A stretch of DNA of 64,000 bases from Rhodovastum sp963714255 (GCA_963714255.1 CAVQNU010000029.1:1-64000); one strand, 5' to 3'. Positions 41,761-49,616 are shown, counted from the first letter of the stretch. Numbers and translations are program-made. Notes: a model not told the origin generated them from the letters alone.

Positions 41761-43833
41761 CTATTGTAATGCAAGGCTGTTTTGCCGCTCATCCTGAGAC
41801 GGCGGGCGGCGGTGCCGGCGATCGTCAGCGGCACGTCTGATAGTTTCGGTCTCAAGATCAGCGCTGCGGATAACCCAAGGGGCACCTTTGCAGAGCTGTT
41901 GGGCAGGCAGCAGCTTTTCAGCGATCATGCGCCGAACCGTTGCCTCGCTGACGTTGAGCCGCTCAGCAGCTTCTTCCAGCGTTACCTCGCCACGTTCGAC
42001 GCGTTCGCCGTCGCGGTAGGGGGCAATGCCACGATGATTGCGCAGCGTGCAGACCCGCGACTTTGTCCAGCTGTTGCCACGGCCAGTGGTCTTGCCGGCC
42101 CTGTTGAGAACGGCAGCGATTGCTTGGTCGGGCATTTGCCGGGCGAGCACGGTGACCAACCCCACCACGTCGGCATCGACACGCCAGCGGTGTTGGCCCG
42201 TGCGGTTCTTGGCGACCCGCAGTTCGGTGTGATCGCCGCCGCACCAACGCACCACGAGTTCCAGCGTATCGGCGCACACGCGAACGACGATCTCCTCGAT
42301 CAGCGCGCGGATGATGCGCTTGCGGGTTGCGGTGGTCGCGCCCTGGCTGTTCCAAGCACGCTCGAGGTCGGCCCCAAGGGTGAGCAGGCGGCTCCGCTCG
42401 GCGGCATCAACACTGGCTCTTGGGCGAGCCGCCAGCGCCTCGCGGTCGGCCTCAATGGCGCGGACCGCCTCCAGGCGTTCATTCCAGCGTCGCTCGAGCT
42501 CGCCGGCCACCAGGCGGTTGTCGGGATCGACCGCATCGTATTGCCGGCGCGCGAGTGTCGCCTCATAGCGCGCCTGCTCGAGCGCGAGGTCGAGTTGGCG
42601 CAGCTTGGCCGCGGTTTCCACTTGCTCCACAGCAAGAGCGTTCAGCGCGGCCTCGATGCCGAGCGGTTGCAGGCGGCGGACTGCCTCTGCGCCTACGGCA
42701 CGATCGATCCGCATGCCGCCGAAAGAGATGCACTGATCGCCGCCATGGTTGAGATGGCCGCCACGGCAGTGGTACCGCCCGACGCTGCCTTTGGCGCCGC
42801 CGTAGGCCACATGCAGCTTGCGGCCGCAATGGCCGCAGCGCAGCAAGCCCGCCAGCAGCGCTTCGCCACGCCGGACCGATCCGCGGCTCATGAAGCTCTT
42901 GCCGTTGGCATTGTCGCTGATCAGGCGCTGGTTCCGCTCGAACTCGGCCCAACTGATATAGGCGCTGTGGTGATCACGGATCAGAACCTCCCACTTCTCC
43001 TGCTCCTTGCGGAAACCCCTGACGATGCGCTTGCGGCCGTCCTGGATGGTAACACGACTGCCGGTCCGGCCGAACACGTACGCACCGGCATAGACCGGAT
43101 TGGTCAGCATCTGACGCAGCGAGTTGTAGACGGGCAGCTTCCAGGTGATCCGCCGCCCCTCCGGTCCGTATTCGACCGCCGGCAGCGGCAGCTTTTCCTG
43201 GCGCATCCACAAATGTACCTGCCGCACTGTCTGCAGCGCCGCAAACCGCGTGAACACCAGCGTGATCGCCTCCTGCACACGTCGGTCCGGATCCTTCTCG
43301 ATACGGTTATTGGGCATCTTGACATAGCCCACCGCCACGGTCAGCAGCAGTTCCCCACGCCGGGCCTTCTGACGAAGCGCCTCAAACGAGCGCTGCCGGA
43401 ACAGCGACAGCTCCATCTCGCTCATCGTGCCTTTCATTCCGAGCAGCAACCGATCATTGGGATGCCGCGGGTCATAGACACCATCCTCATCGACAATCAA
43501 CGTGTCCACTATGCCGCAGAATTCGAGCAGGGTGTGCCAGTCACGCCCGTTGCGCGCCAGCCGCGATGCTTCAATCGAGACCACAGCACCAACGCGTCCT
43601 TCGCAGATTGCAGCAAGTAACTTCTCGAAGCCGGGGCGCGTGACGCCAGAGCCGGAACGGCCGAGGTCATCATCGATCACCTCGACATTGCTCCACCCGA
43701 GCGCACGGGCGCGGTCGGTCAACGCATACTGTCGCCGTCGGCTCTCATGGTTGTTGAGTACCTGGTCGGCTGTGGACTGCCGCACATAGACATAGGCGCT
43801 GCGCGCCAGGTGTTCAGGCGTGATCTTGGTCAT
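41761..43833 (-). CDS. Large serine recombinase with C-terminal HTH domain
   Basis: A protein of about 690 residues. The resolvase domain (first 150 residues) has the catalytic Ser in YVYVRQSTADQVLNN, with DDDLGRSGSG, SIEASRLARNGRDWHTLLEF and MKGTMSEMELSLFRQRS. The recombinase domain follows. A zinc ribbon (LLRCGHCGRKLHVAYG and a later HCRGGH with C in DQCISFG) and a coiled coil (around EQVETAAKLRQLDLALEQARYEATLARRQ) come next. The C-terminus has an excisionase-like helix-turn-helix (VTLEEAAERLNVSEATVRRMIAEKLLPAQQ). Start ATG 43833 has AGGGAG upstream; ATG 43869 is less likely. It probably mediated the element's insertion into istB. Confidence 0.9.
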   Translation of the reverse strand: MTKITPEHLARSAYVYVRQSTADQVLNNHESRRRQYALTDRARALGWSNVEVIDDDLGRSGSGVTRPGFEKLLAAICEGRVGAVVSIEASRLARNGRDWHTLLEFCGIVDTLIVDEDGVYDPRHPNDRLLLGMKGTMSEMELSLFRQRSFEALRQKARRGELLLTVAVGYVKMPNNRIEKDPDRRVQEAITLVFTRFAALQTVRQVHLWMRQEKLPLPAVEYGPEGRRITWKLPVYNSLRQMLTNPVYAGAYVFGRTGSRVTIQDGRKRIVRGFRKEQEKWEVLIRDHHSAYISWAEFERNQRLISDNANGKSFMSRGSVRRGEALLAGLLRCGHCGRKLHVAYGGAKGSVGRYHCRGGHLNHGGDQCISFGGMRIDRAVGAEAVRRLQPLGIEAALNALAVEQVETAAKLRQLDLALEQARYEATLARRQYDAVDPDNRLVAGELERRWNERLEAVRAIEADREALAARPRASVDAAERSRLLTLGADLERAWNSQGATTATRKRIIRALIEEIVVRVCADTLELVVRWCGGDHTELRVAKNRTGQHRWRVDADVVGLVTVLARQMPDQAIAAVLNRAGKTTGRGNSWTKSRVCTLRNHRGIAPYRDGERVERGEVTLEEAAERLNVSEATVRRMIAEKLLPAQQLCKGAPWVIRSADLETETIRRAADDRRHRRPPSQDERQNSLALQ

Positions 43834-43999
43834 CGCCGTTCTCCCTGCCGTCGCTTCCGACTCGCACAATCCCGATGGCTTCCATCAGCAGTGCTTGCAA
43901 CAACGGCGCCAGTTTCGCTTGCAGCGTCGATGGTAGTGGCGGCACTATTTCCTGTAGTTCGAACAGGTCGTGCTGACGCCGTTGATCGTGTCTCATCAC
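43814..43999 (-). CDS. Small ORF upstream of the recombinase, 61 aa
   Basis: A 61-residue ORF (MMRHDQRRQHDLFELQE...) that overlaps the recombinase start by about 20 bp. It has an acidic/hydrophobic helix LPSTLQAKLAPLLQALLMEAIG. A similar small gene precedes the recombinase in related elements, which supports it. Function unknown; translational coupling to the recombinase is likely. Confidence 0.55.
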   Translation of the reverse strand: MMRHDQRRQHDLFELQEIVPPLPSTLQAKLAPLLQALLMEAIGIVRVGSDGRENGDDQDHA

Positions 44000-44282
44000 C
44001 GGGTACCTCGCAAAGGGACGATTCGCACCGGTCTGAGGCTAGAAGCGTATCAATCAGGGCGCGCAACTCTATGAGCCGCTGAAATGGAAGGCGCGGACAT
44101 TCCACGACACGGAGGTCGCTTGCCTGCGGGTCTGTCATCCAGACCGGCAGCAAAGCCAGGGTCCGATCAGGCTGCCGAATCACCAGATGTTCGGCACCAG
44201 CGTGCCGCTTGACGGCAACAACCTCGACGAATTCTCCCCGTCGTGGGTGGAACGGGTACGTAATCCGCTCGTCGCGCGTCAG
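43830..44282 (-). CDS. Y4bD-like accessory protein of the recombinase element
   Basis: The recognisable part reads ITYPFHPRRGEFVEVVAVKRHAGAEHLVI, then LALLPVWMTD and PFQRLIELRALIDTLL. This is a short beta-rich domain found next to recombinases of this type (Y4bD/Y4pK-like or DUF5372-like). No ATG lies inside the element in this frame. Translation would have to start at CTG 44282 or another non-ATG codon, or be entered from istB-antisense sequence. The C-terminal half overlaps the small ORF in another frame and may be longer than in relatives. Confidence 0.55.
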   Translation of the reverse strand: MTRDERITYPFHPRRGEFVEVVAVKRHAGAEHLVIRQPDRTLALLPVWMTDPQASDLRVVECPRLPFQRLIELRALIDTLLASDRCESSLCEVPGDETRSTASARPVRTTGNSAATTIDAASETGAVVASTADGSHRDCASRKRRQGERR

Positions 44283-44844
44283 ACACCCGGCAGTATGACG
44301 CTGGTTCGCCGGGAACCGGCAAGACCCACGTTGCAACGGCGCTCGGTGTCCAGGCTGTCGAGCATCACCGCAAGAGGGTCCGGTTCTTCTCCACCGTCGA
44401 ACTCGTCAATGCCTTGGAGCAAGAAAAGGCGCAGGGCAAGGCTGGCCAAATCGCCGAGCGTCTGGTCCGGTCAGACCTCGTGATCCTGGATGAGCTCGGA
44501 TATCTCCCCTTCAGTGCCTCCGGCGGCGCTTTGCTCTTCCACCTGCTCAGCAAACTCTATGAGCACACCAGTGTCGTTATCACCACCAATCTGAGCTTCA
44601 GCGAATGGGCTGGGGTGTTTGTTGACGCCAAGATGACGACTGCCTTGCTCGACCGCCTCACTCACCACTGCCACATCCTTGAAACCGGAAACGATAGCTT
44701 CCGCTTCAAGGCCAGCGCCGCAACCACCAAACCCGGAAGGAAAAAGCAATGACTTGACCCGCTTTCAGGCCACGAACCATACTCACAGCCGGGTCAGTTC
44801 TCAGTGAAAAGCCCGGGTCAGATCTCAGCGGAAATCAACACTTA

Positions 44845-44976
44845 GTTTTCTTCGTGGGCTGACCAAGCAATAAGATCATTGCCGTGTAGCATATGTCTCG
44901 GTGACAGCATAGCGTCAGGCGGACAACGCAGATGCACGTGCGATTGTGATATCTTCGAGAAACCGCCCGACCCAAG
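44845..44976. repeat. 130-bp direct repeat, left copy
   Basis: From GTTTTCTTCGTGGGCTGACC to CGCCCGACCCAAG this is repeated at 46257-46386 with only about three differences. The two copies bracket the first ISAs1-type element. The IS21 target site (CTTAGTT) overlaps the start of this copy, so the repeat was there before IS21 inserted. Confidence 0.85.
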
Positions 44977-46256
44977 GCTGTTCAACGCTTCCTGATATCG
45001 AGCATTTTGAGCAGCGGTTTGGGACCGGCGAGGGCTGCGCGGTAGCGGTCCTGCGGGAGCGTGCTGGACTTGTTGGCCTTGAGGACATTGAAGGCGAAGC
45101 TTCGGACGCGGGCGAACACGCCTGGGTTGGAGCGGATGCGCGAGCGGTCCTCGCCGAAGGTCTCGTCGCGGCTGTAGTGGGAGGTTGTCTCCACGCCCCA
45201 GTGGGCGCGGATTGCATCGGCCGCGACCTGGGCGGTGAGTGGAGCATTGGCGAGATAGATTGCGGTGTCGGTGGAAGGGCGCAGCAAGCCGCTGGCCGGG
45301 CTGAAGGTGAGAACGTCGCGCTCGACACGGATGATGGTTTTGACGTGCTCCTTCCACTCGGAACCGGCCAGCTTGTCGGCAGGTTCAAAGATGGTGACGG
45401 TGCGGCGTTCGAAGCGATTTCGGCCGCGATCGACGCTGGTGATGGCATCGCGCGGAGCGGTGGTGGCGCAGATGTCCTGCGCCTGGGCCAGCAGGGTGGG
45501 CTGGTTCTCCTTGAGCTGGACGATCAGGGTGAGATCGGCGTCACGGGCGACCTCGAAGTGTTTTTTTGACAGTGCAACGCATCGAGGGTGACCAGGGAGC
45601 CCGGGGCCACGCCGAGTTCGGCAAGCAGGGCCTGCGCTGCCGGGATCTCGTTGGATTTCTCGGCGATGTCGACATGGGCGAGCACGAGCGCCGTGTCGGT
45701 GGCGAACGCGCTGAGCACCTGGGCGGCGGCGCGGTCGTGAAAGGCATCGAAGCTGCCCCGCAGCGTCTTGCCGTCCAGCGCGATGCTGCCGCTGCCACCG
45801 CTGCAGGCCGCCTGCAGAAGGGCGGCATGGCGGCGGAACGCGACCTCCACAGCCGCCGGCTCAAGACCTTGCAGGATGTAGCGGATGGCAGTGTGGGCGG
45901 GGGCGCGTCGCCATTTCAGGCCGAATGTCGTATTCAGTCGGCGCCGATGCACGTCGATGAAGGTGGCGATGCCGCGATACGAGTTGCTGCCCGTCACCAC
46001 CGCCAGGATGGAGAACAGCAGCAGATGAGGCCGCTTGTAGAGCTTGCCTTCCGCCCGTCGCGGGTCGGGTATCTCAGCCAGCAGATCGAGCAGCGACGTG
46101 AACGCAGCCACGGCAACCTCCAGACAGGTTGCCGCCCCAGGAGTCAGAGACCAGCCGATTCGGGAATCCTTAAAAATCCAGTCCGCCTCACTTCTCCTCC
46201 TGCCTGTTGCCGCCAGGATCTCACCCCACCCCGCACAGCAGCGTTGAACAGCCTTG
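44973..46256 (-). mobile_element. ISAs1-type insertion sequence, copy 1
   Basis: It is bounded by inverted repeats CAAGGCTGTTCAACGCT (left, 44973) and its complement ending at 46256. It is about 1.28 kb with one transposase reading frame on the minus strand. A second copy in the opposite orientation lies at 46622-48832. No short target duplication is evident. Instead, a 130-bp direct repeat flanks the element. Confidence 0.88.
44982..46111 (-). CDS. ISAs1-family transposase, copy 1, -1 frameshift
   Basis: The first frame starts at GTG 46111 (GGAGG 5 nt upstream) and reads AAFTSLLDLLAEIPDPRRAEGKLYKRPHLL, ALDGKTLRGSFD (first catalytic Asp) and LVTLDALHCQKNT, then soon stops. The -1 frame continues KHFEVARDADLTLIVQLKENQPTLL, VDRGRNRFERRTV, HWGVETTSHYSRDETFGEDRSR (late catalytic residues) and ends at 44982. 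The switch lies exactly on A_AAA_AAC (45560-45566 on the complement). A -1 slip there yields HCQKKHFEVARD, the expected family sequence. Total about 375 residues, normal for the family. Confidence 0.88.
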
Positions 46257-46386
46257 TTTTCTTCGTGGGCCGACCAAGCAATAAGATCATTGCCGTGTAG
46301 CATATGTCTCGGTGACAGCATAGCGTCAGGCGGACAACGCAGATGCACGTGCGATTGTGATATCTCAAGAAACCGCCCGACCCAAG
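46257..46386. repeat. 130-bp direct repeat, right copy
   Basis: This copy begins directly at the right end of ISAs1 copy 1 and ends CGCCCGACCCAAG. It differs from the left copy by T/C at GGGCCGACC and by CTCAAG in place of CTTCGAG. Between it and the deaminase remnant (46387-46506) lies a stretch with no gene, which probably holds that gene's promoter. Confidence 0.85.
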
Positions 46387-46506
46387 CCATGCGGCCCAGG
46401 GGTTCTGGAATCAACTTGACACACGGGCTGACAAATGCTCGATGTAAGGAAGCCACGAAGTAAGTTAGCTGTAGCGCGGTTTCCGTGATCGTGCTAGGAG
46501 CAGGGA

Positions 46507-46621
46507 ATGGCCGGGAAAAAACAGCTCGATTCCTATGCCGACGCGCTGTTCGCTGCGCAACGCGGCTTCCTGATCATCGGCCTAGCCGGGTACACGGGGG
46601 CCGGGTACACGGGGGCCGGGT
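46507..46621 (+). pseudogene. Anti-phage dCTP deaminase-like gene, N-terminal fragment
   Basis: ATG 46507 has AGGAG 7-11 nt upstream. The fragment reads AGKKQLDSYADALFAAQRGF then LIIGLAGYTGAG, the start of a P-loop kinase-like domain as in anti-phage dCTP deaminases (AvcD-type). A 15-bp tandem duplication (GGGTACACGGGGGCC twice) repeats YTGAG at the P-loop. The ISAs1 copy follows immediately, so translation ends in insertion-sequence DNA. The remaining C-terminal part is at 48833-49616. Confidence 0.7.
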
Positions 46622-46803
46622 CAAGGCTGTTCAACGCTGCTGTGCTGGGTGGGGTAAGTCCTGGCGGCAACAGGCAGGAGGAGAAGTGAGGCGGACTGGA
46701 TTTTTAAGGATTCCCGAATCGGCTGGTCTCTGACTCCTGGGGCGGCAACCTGTCTGGAGGTTGCCGTGGCTGCGTTCACGTCGCTGCTCGATCTGCTGGC
46801 TCA

Positions 46804-47728
46804 GAGTCCGTTGGGAAAGGGTCAGGCCATAGTTATGGACGCAAGCAGGCGAGTGATGGAGGCGAAGAGCATTGTAGCAGCGGATACGTGTGTCAGCGTT
46901 TCGTAATCGAGCTTTAGGCGGCGCGAGCCAGTCAGCGCCCCGATGCTTTGCTCAACTCTCCATCGCTTGGGCAGAAGCACGAACCCTTTGGCGAAATCGG
47001 GGCGTTTGACGACCTCGACAACACGGTTCTTGGCCTGCTGCACATAGTCGATGAACCGCGTCTTGTAGCCGCCATCGACCACTACGGTCAGTATCCACGG
47101 GCAGAGCCGCAACAACCGCATGACCAGCGGGATGCCGCCATCCTGGTCCTGAACGTCGGCAGAAGTGATCTTCACCGCCAGAAGCCGACCGTCGGTGTCG
47201 ACGGCAATATGCCTCTTGCGACCAAGGACTTTCTTGCCAGCATCATAGCCACGTTCTCCCCCCGGCGCGTCGCATTTGACCGATTGCGCATCAATGATCG
47301 CCAGTGTCGGACTTGCCTCCCGGCCGGCTTTTTCGCGGTCCATCATCACCAGGCGATGGTTGATCTGCTCCATGTGGCCACCGTCGGACAGCAGACGCCA
47401 GTAGTCGTAGCAAATGGCCGATGGCGGCAGGTCCTTCGGCATGGCGTCCCACGGAATGCCATAGCGTATGACATAGCGAATACCGTTCATGACTTCACGC
47501 AATTGATGTGTCCGCGGACGGCCGCGTCCCTTCGGAACCGGAAGAAAAGGTTCTAGAACCTCCCACTCCTCGTTCGTCAGGTCGCTGGGGTATCTTTGGC
47601 CACGTCGGTCATAGCGAGCACGATTTCCTTTTGTCCAAACCATCGGTACGTCCGTCATCCGTCGTCTACCAAAGCGTACCTTCTACAATGGCATAGCCGC
47701 GACTTGGAATCCCTTTCCCAACGGACTC
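46804..47728 (-). mobile_element. IS5-family element (IS427/IS1031-like)
   Basis: It is bounded by near-perfect inverted repeats GAGTCCGTTGGGAAAGGG at 46804 and its complement at 47728, giving 925 bp. The intact ISAs1 copy shows that the target was CTGAG, a CTNAG-type site. The flanking triplets are TCA (left) and TGA (right), close to the TNA duplication expected for this subgroup. It encodes one transposase on the minus strand. Confidence 0.9.
46822..47658 (-). CDS. IS5-family transposase
   Basis: A DDE transposase of 273-278 residues: RYPSDLTNEEWEVLEPFLP at the N-terminus, NGIRYVIRYGIPWDAMP, the first Asp in LAIIDAQSVKCDAPGG, DTDGRLLAVKITSADVQD, the second Asp in VVVDGGYK, and the Glu in WRVEQSIGAL. 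ATG 47643 (MVWTKGNRAR) is a more usual start than ATG 47658. The frame is intact, so this element could be active. Confidence 0.93.
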   Translation of the reverse strand: MTDVPMVWTKGNRARYDRRGQRYPSDLTNEEWEVLEPFLPVPKGRGRPRTHQLREVMNGIRYVIRYGIPWDAMPKDLPPSAICYDYWRLLSDGGHMEQINHRLVMMDREKAGREASPTLAIIDAQSVKCDAPGGERGYDAGKKVLGRKRHIAVDTDGRLLAVKITSADVQDQDGGIPLVMRLLRLCPWILTVVVDGGYKTRFIDYVQQAKNRVVEVVKRPDFAKGFVLLPKRWRVEQSIGALTGSRRLKLDYETLTHVSAATMLFASITRLLASITMA

Positions 47729-48832
47729 TGAGATACCCGACCCGCGACGGGCGGAAGGCAAGCTCTACAAGCGGCCTCATCTGCTGCTGTTCTCCATCCT
47801 GGCGGTGGTGACGGGCAGCAACTCGTATCGCGGCATCGCCACCTTCATCGACGTGCATCGGCGCCGACTGAATACGACATTCGGCCTGAAATGGCGACGC
47901 GCCCCCGCCCACACTGCCATCCGCTACATCCTGCAAGGTCTTGAGCCGGCGGCTGTGGAGGTCGCGTTCCGCCGCCATGCCGCCCTTCTGCAGGCGGCCT
48001 GCAGCGGTGGCAGCGGCAGCATCGCGCTGGACGGCAAGACGCTGCGGGGCAGCTTCGATGCCTTTCACGACCGCGCCGCCGCCCAGGTGCTCAGCGCGTT
48101 CGCCACCGACACGGCGCTCGTGCTCGCCCATGTCGACATCGCCGAGAAATCCAACGAGATCCCGGCAGCGCAGGCCCTGCTTGCCGAACTCGGCGTGGCC
48201 CCGGGCTCCCTGGTCACCCTCGATGCGTTGCACTGTCAAAAAAACACTTCGAGGTCGCCCGTGACGCCGATCTCACCCTGATCGTCCAGCTCAAGGAGAA
48301 CCAGCCCACCCTGCTGGCCCAGGCACAGGACATCTGCGCCACCACCGCTCCGCGCGATGCCATCACCAGCGTCGATCGCGGCCGAAATCGCTTCGAACGC
48401 CGCACCGTCACCATCTTTGAACCTGCCGACAAGCTGGCCGGTTCCGAGTGGAAGGAGCACGTCAAAACCATCATCCGTGTCGAGCGCGACGTTCTCACCT
48501 TCAGCCCGGCCAGCGGCTTGCTGCGCCCTTCCACCGACACCGCAATCTATCTCGCCAATGCTCCACTCACCGCCCAGGTCGCGGCCGATGCAATCCGCGC
48601 CCACTGGGGCGTGGAGACCACCTCCCACTACAGCCGCGACGAGACCTTCGGCGAGGACCGCTCGCGCATCCGCTCCAACCCAGGCGTGTTCGCCCGCGTC
48701 CGAAGCTTCGCCTTCAATGTCCTCAAGGCCAACAAGTCCAGCACGCTCCCGCAGGACCGCTACCGCGCAGCCCTCGCCGGTCCCAAACCGCTGCTCAAAA
48801 TGCTCGATATCAGGAAGCGTTGAACAGCCTTG

Positions 48833-49616
48833 CATTGGATGGTGGGTTACGGGACAAAATATTCCGGAATGCGTTCAAAAAGCCGACATGTTTCTGATTA
48901 ATAGGGCGAAAGATTTTTCTTCTATAAAGTTCCATCTGGTGAAACTGCTTTGCCTGGCTCATAAACCCGGTTGTCTTACTCCTACCGAAGACGAGCGCGG
49001 AATGCAAATCGCTTCCACTGCGCGCCTGATGTCGGGTTGCCTTTCGCGCCAAGTGGGGGCGGCGGTCGTTGGGCCGCACGGCTACGTGTTGGGAATTGGC
49101 GGGAACGATCCGCCACAAGATCAAGTCCCGTGCGCCCTTCGTACGTGCGGTGAACTGTTAGCCGAATTTGACGCCGATGATCATCCGTTCAGCGAGTATG
49201 AGCGAAGCGGGCCTTTCAAAGATCATCTGCGATCAAAGGCTCATGGCGATCCGTTTTGTTTTCGATCTGAATTAGAAGCGATTGAGGGAAAGAAGCGAGC
49301 GGAATACACACGCGCCCTCCATGCGGAAGAAAACGCCTTCCTTCAAACCGCCAAGATTGGAGGAACTACAGTTTTGGGTTCTAATCTGTACACTACTCAT
49401 CAACTTGCACACTTTGTGCGAAGAAGGCTTACCAACTCGGGGTAAAAAAGATTGTTTACATCGAGCGCTATCCGGATATAGCTTACGAGCAGACAATAAA
49501 GACCGGAACCCGAAAAATAGATTACGAACAATTCGAAGGAATTGCAGGCTCAGCCTTTTTCTCCCTGTATTCCCCGCTAATGCCAGAAAAGGATCTTATT
49601 GCTTATTATAGCTAAG
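48833..49616 (+). pseudogene. Anti-phage dCTP deaminase-like gene, C-terminal fragment
   Basis: The readable protein is GGLRDKIFRNAFKK, ADMFLINRAKDFSSIKF, TPTEDERGMQIASTARLMSGCLSRQVGAAVVG, the deaminase zinc motif HAEENAFLQTAKIGG, GSNLYTT, SSTCTLCAKKAYQLGVKKIVYIERYP and a tail ending EKDLIAYYS. This requires two -1 shifts, at about 48886 and about 49393 (inside the CxxC zinc ligand region). HAE plus CTLC is the cytidine/dCMP deaminase signature, and the rest matches anti-phage dCTP deaminases. G+C is clearly lower than in the neighbours, a sign of transfer. Non-functional. Confidence 0.75.

Larger units (their letters stand above)
41731..44311 (-). mobile_element. Large-serine-recombinase element inserted in istB
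   Basis: The boundaries are set by the istB protein: the left flank ends GGCGGTCCCG and the right flank starts GGAACCGGC, which rejoin to the Walker A codons. No target duplication beyond one or two bases is seen, as expected for serine recombinases. Inverted sequences near both ends (GCTTCATAGTGC at about 41735-41746, and GCGTCATACTGC on the other strand at about 44291-44302) may be recombinase-binding sites. It holds a recombinase gene, one small ORF and one Y4bD-like ORF, all on the minus strand. The gene set resembles the y4bA-y4bD group of the rhizobial plasmid pNGR234a (recalled similarity, not computed). Confidence 0.82.
41397..44752 (+). pseudogene. istB: IstB helper ATPase, split inside the Walker A motif
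   Basis: The N-terminal part (41397-41730) reads GLRMFGMAQAVSELMEQG through NNVVLIGGP. The remainder resumes at about 44312 with GTGKTHVATALGVQAVEHHRK, then VILDELGYLPF and SVVITTNLSFSEW, and ends at 44752. Joined, GGP+GTGKTH is the P-loop of the IstB AAA+ ATPase. The intervening 2.6 kb is the serine-recombinase element. In the present arrangement the first part terminates after four extra residues (DPAS) and no full protein can be made. Confidence 0.95.
39759..44840 (+). mobile_element. IS21-family element, interrupted
   Basis: The ends are imperfect inverted repeats: TGTTGAGTGCCGTTGAGAAC at the left, and TGTTGATTTCCGCTGAGATC read inward from the right. Each has a second internal copy (CACTGAGAATTGACCC and CACTGAGAACTGACCC), the multiple terminal repeats typical of IS21. 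The 7-bp direct repeat CTTAGTT flanks the element (39752-39758 and 44841-44847). It encodes istA and istB; istB is split by a 2.6-kb recombinase element. Without that insert the element would be about 2.5 kb, normal for the family. Confidence 0.93.
46766..48823 (+). pseudogene. ISAs1-family transposase, copy 2, split by IS5
   Basis: The same protein as copy 1, with only a few differences in sequence. GTG 46766 opens AAFTSLLDLLA, then the IS5-type element interrupts within codons for LAEIPD. The frame resumes at 47732 with IPDPRRAEGKLYKRPHLLL. The A_AAA_AAC heptamer is at 48239-48245 in the same position as in copy 1, followed in the -1 frame by HFEVARDADL to the stop at 48823. It is inactive because of the insertion. 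Confidence 0.88.
46622..48832 (+). mobile_element. ISAs1-type insertion sequence, copy 2, interrupted
   Basis: It has the same inverted ends as copy 1 (CAAGGCTGTTCAACGCTGC at 46622 and the complement ending at 48832) in opposite orientation. It is interrupted by an IS5-type element at 46804-47728. The flanks (GGCCGGGT on the left, CATTGGAT on the right) show no target duplication. About 300 codons of the host deaminase gene are missing, so a deletion accompanied or followed the insertion. Confidence 0.9.

Noticed and set aside
43830..44336. 168-residue start of the Y4bD-like ORF at 44336
   Set aside because: The first 16 codons lie beyond the element junction, in istB antisense sequence, so this start cannot belong to the element.
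44845..46386. The 130-bp repeats as an ISAs1 target-site duplication
   Set aside because: They are far too long for the family and the two copies have already diverged at several positions.
46585..46620. CRISPR-like or integron-like repeat
   Set aside because: Only two adjacent 15-bp units without spacers occur. No CRISPR array or cas gene was seen anywhere in the window.
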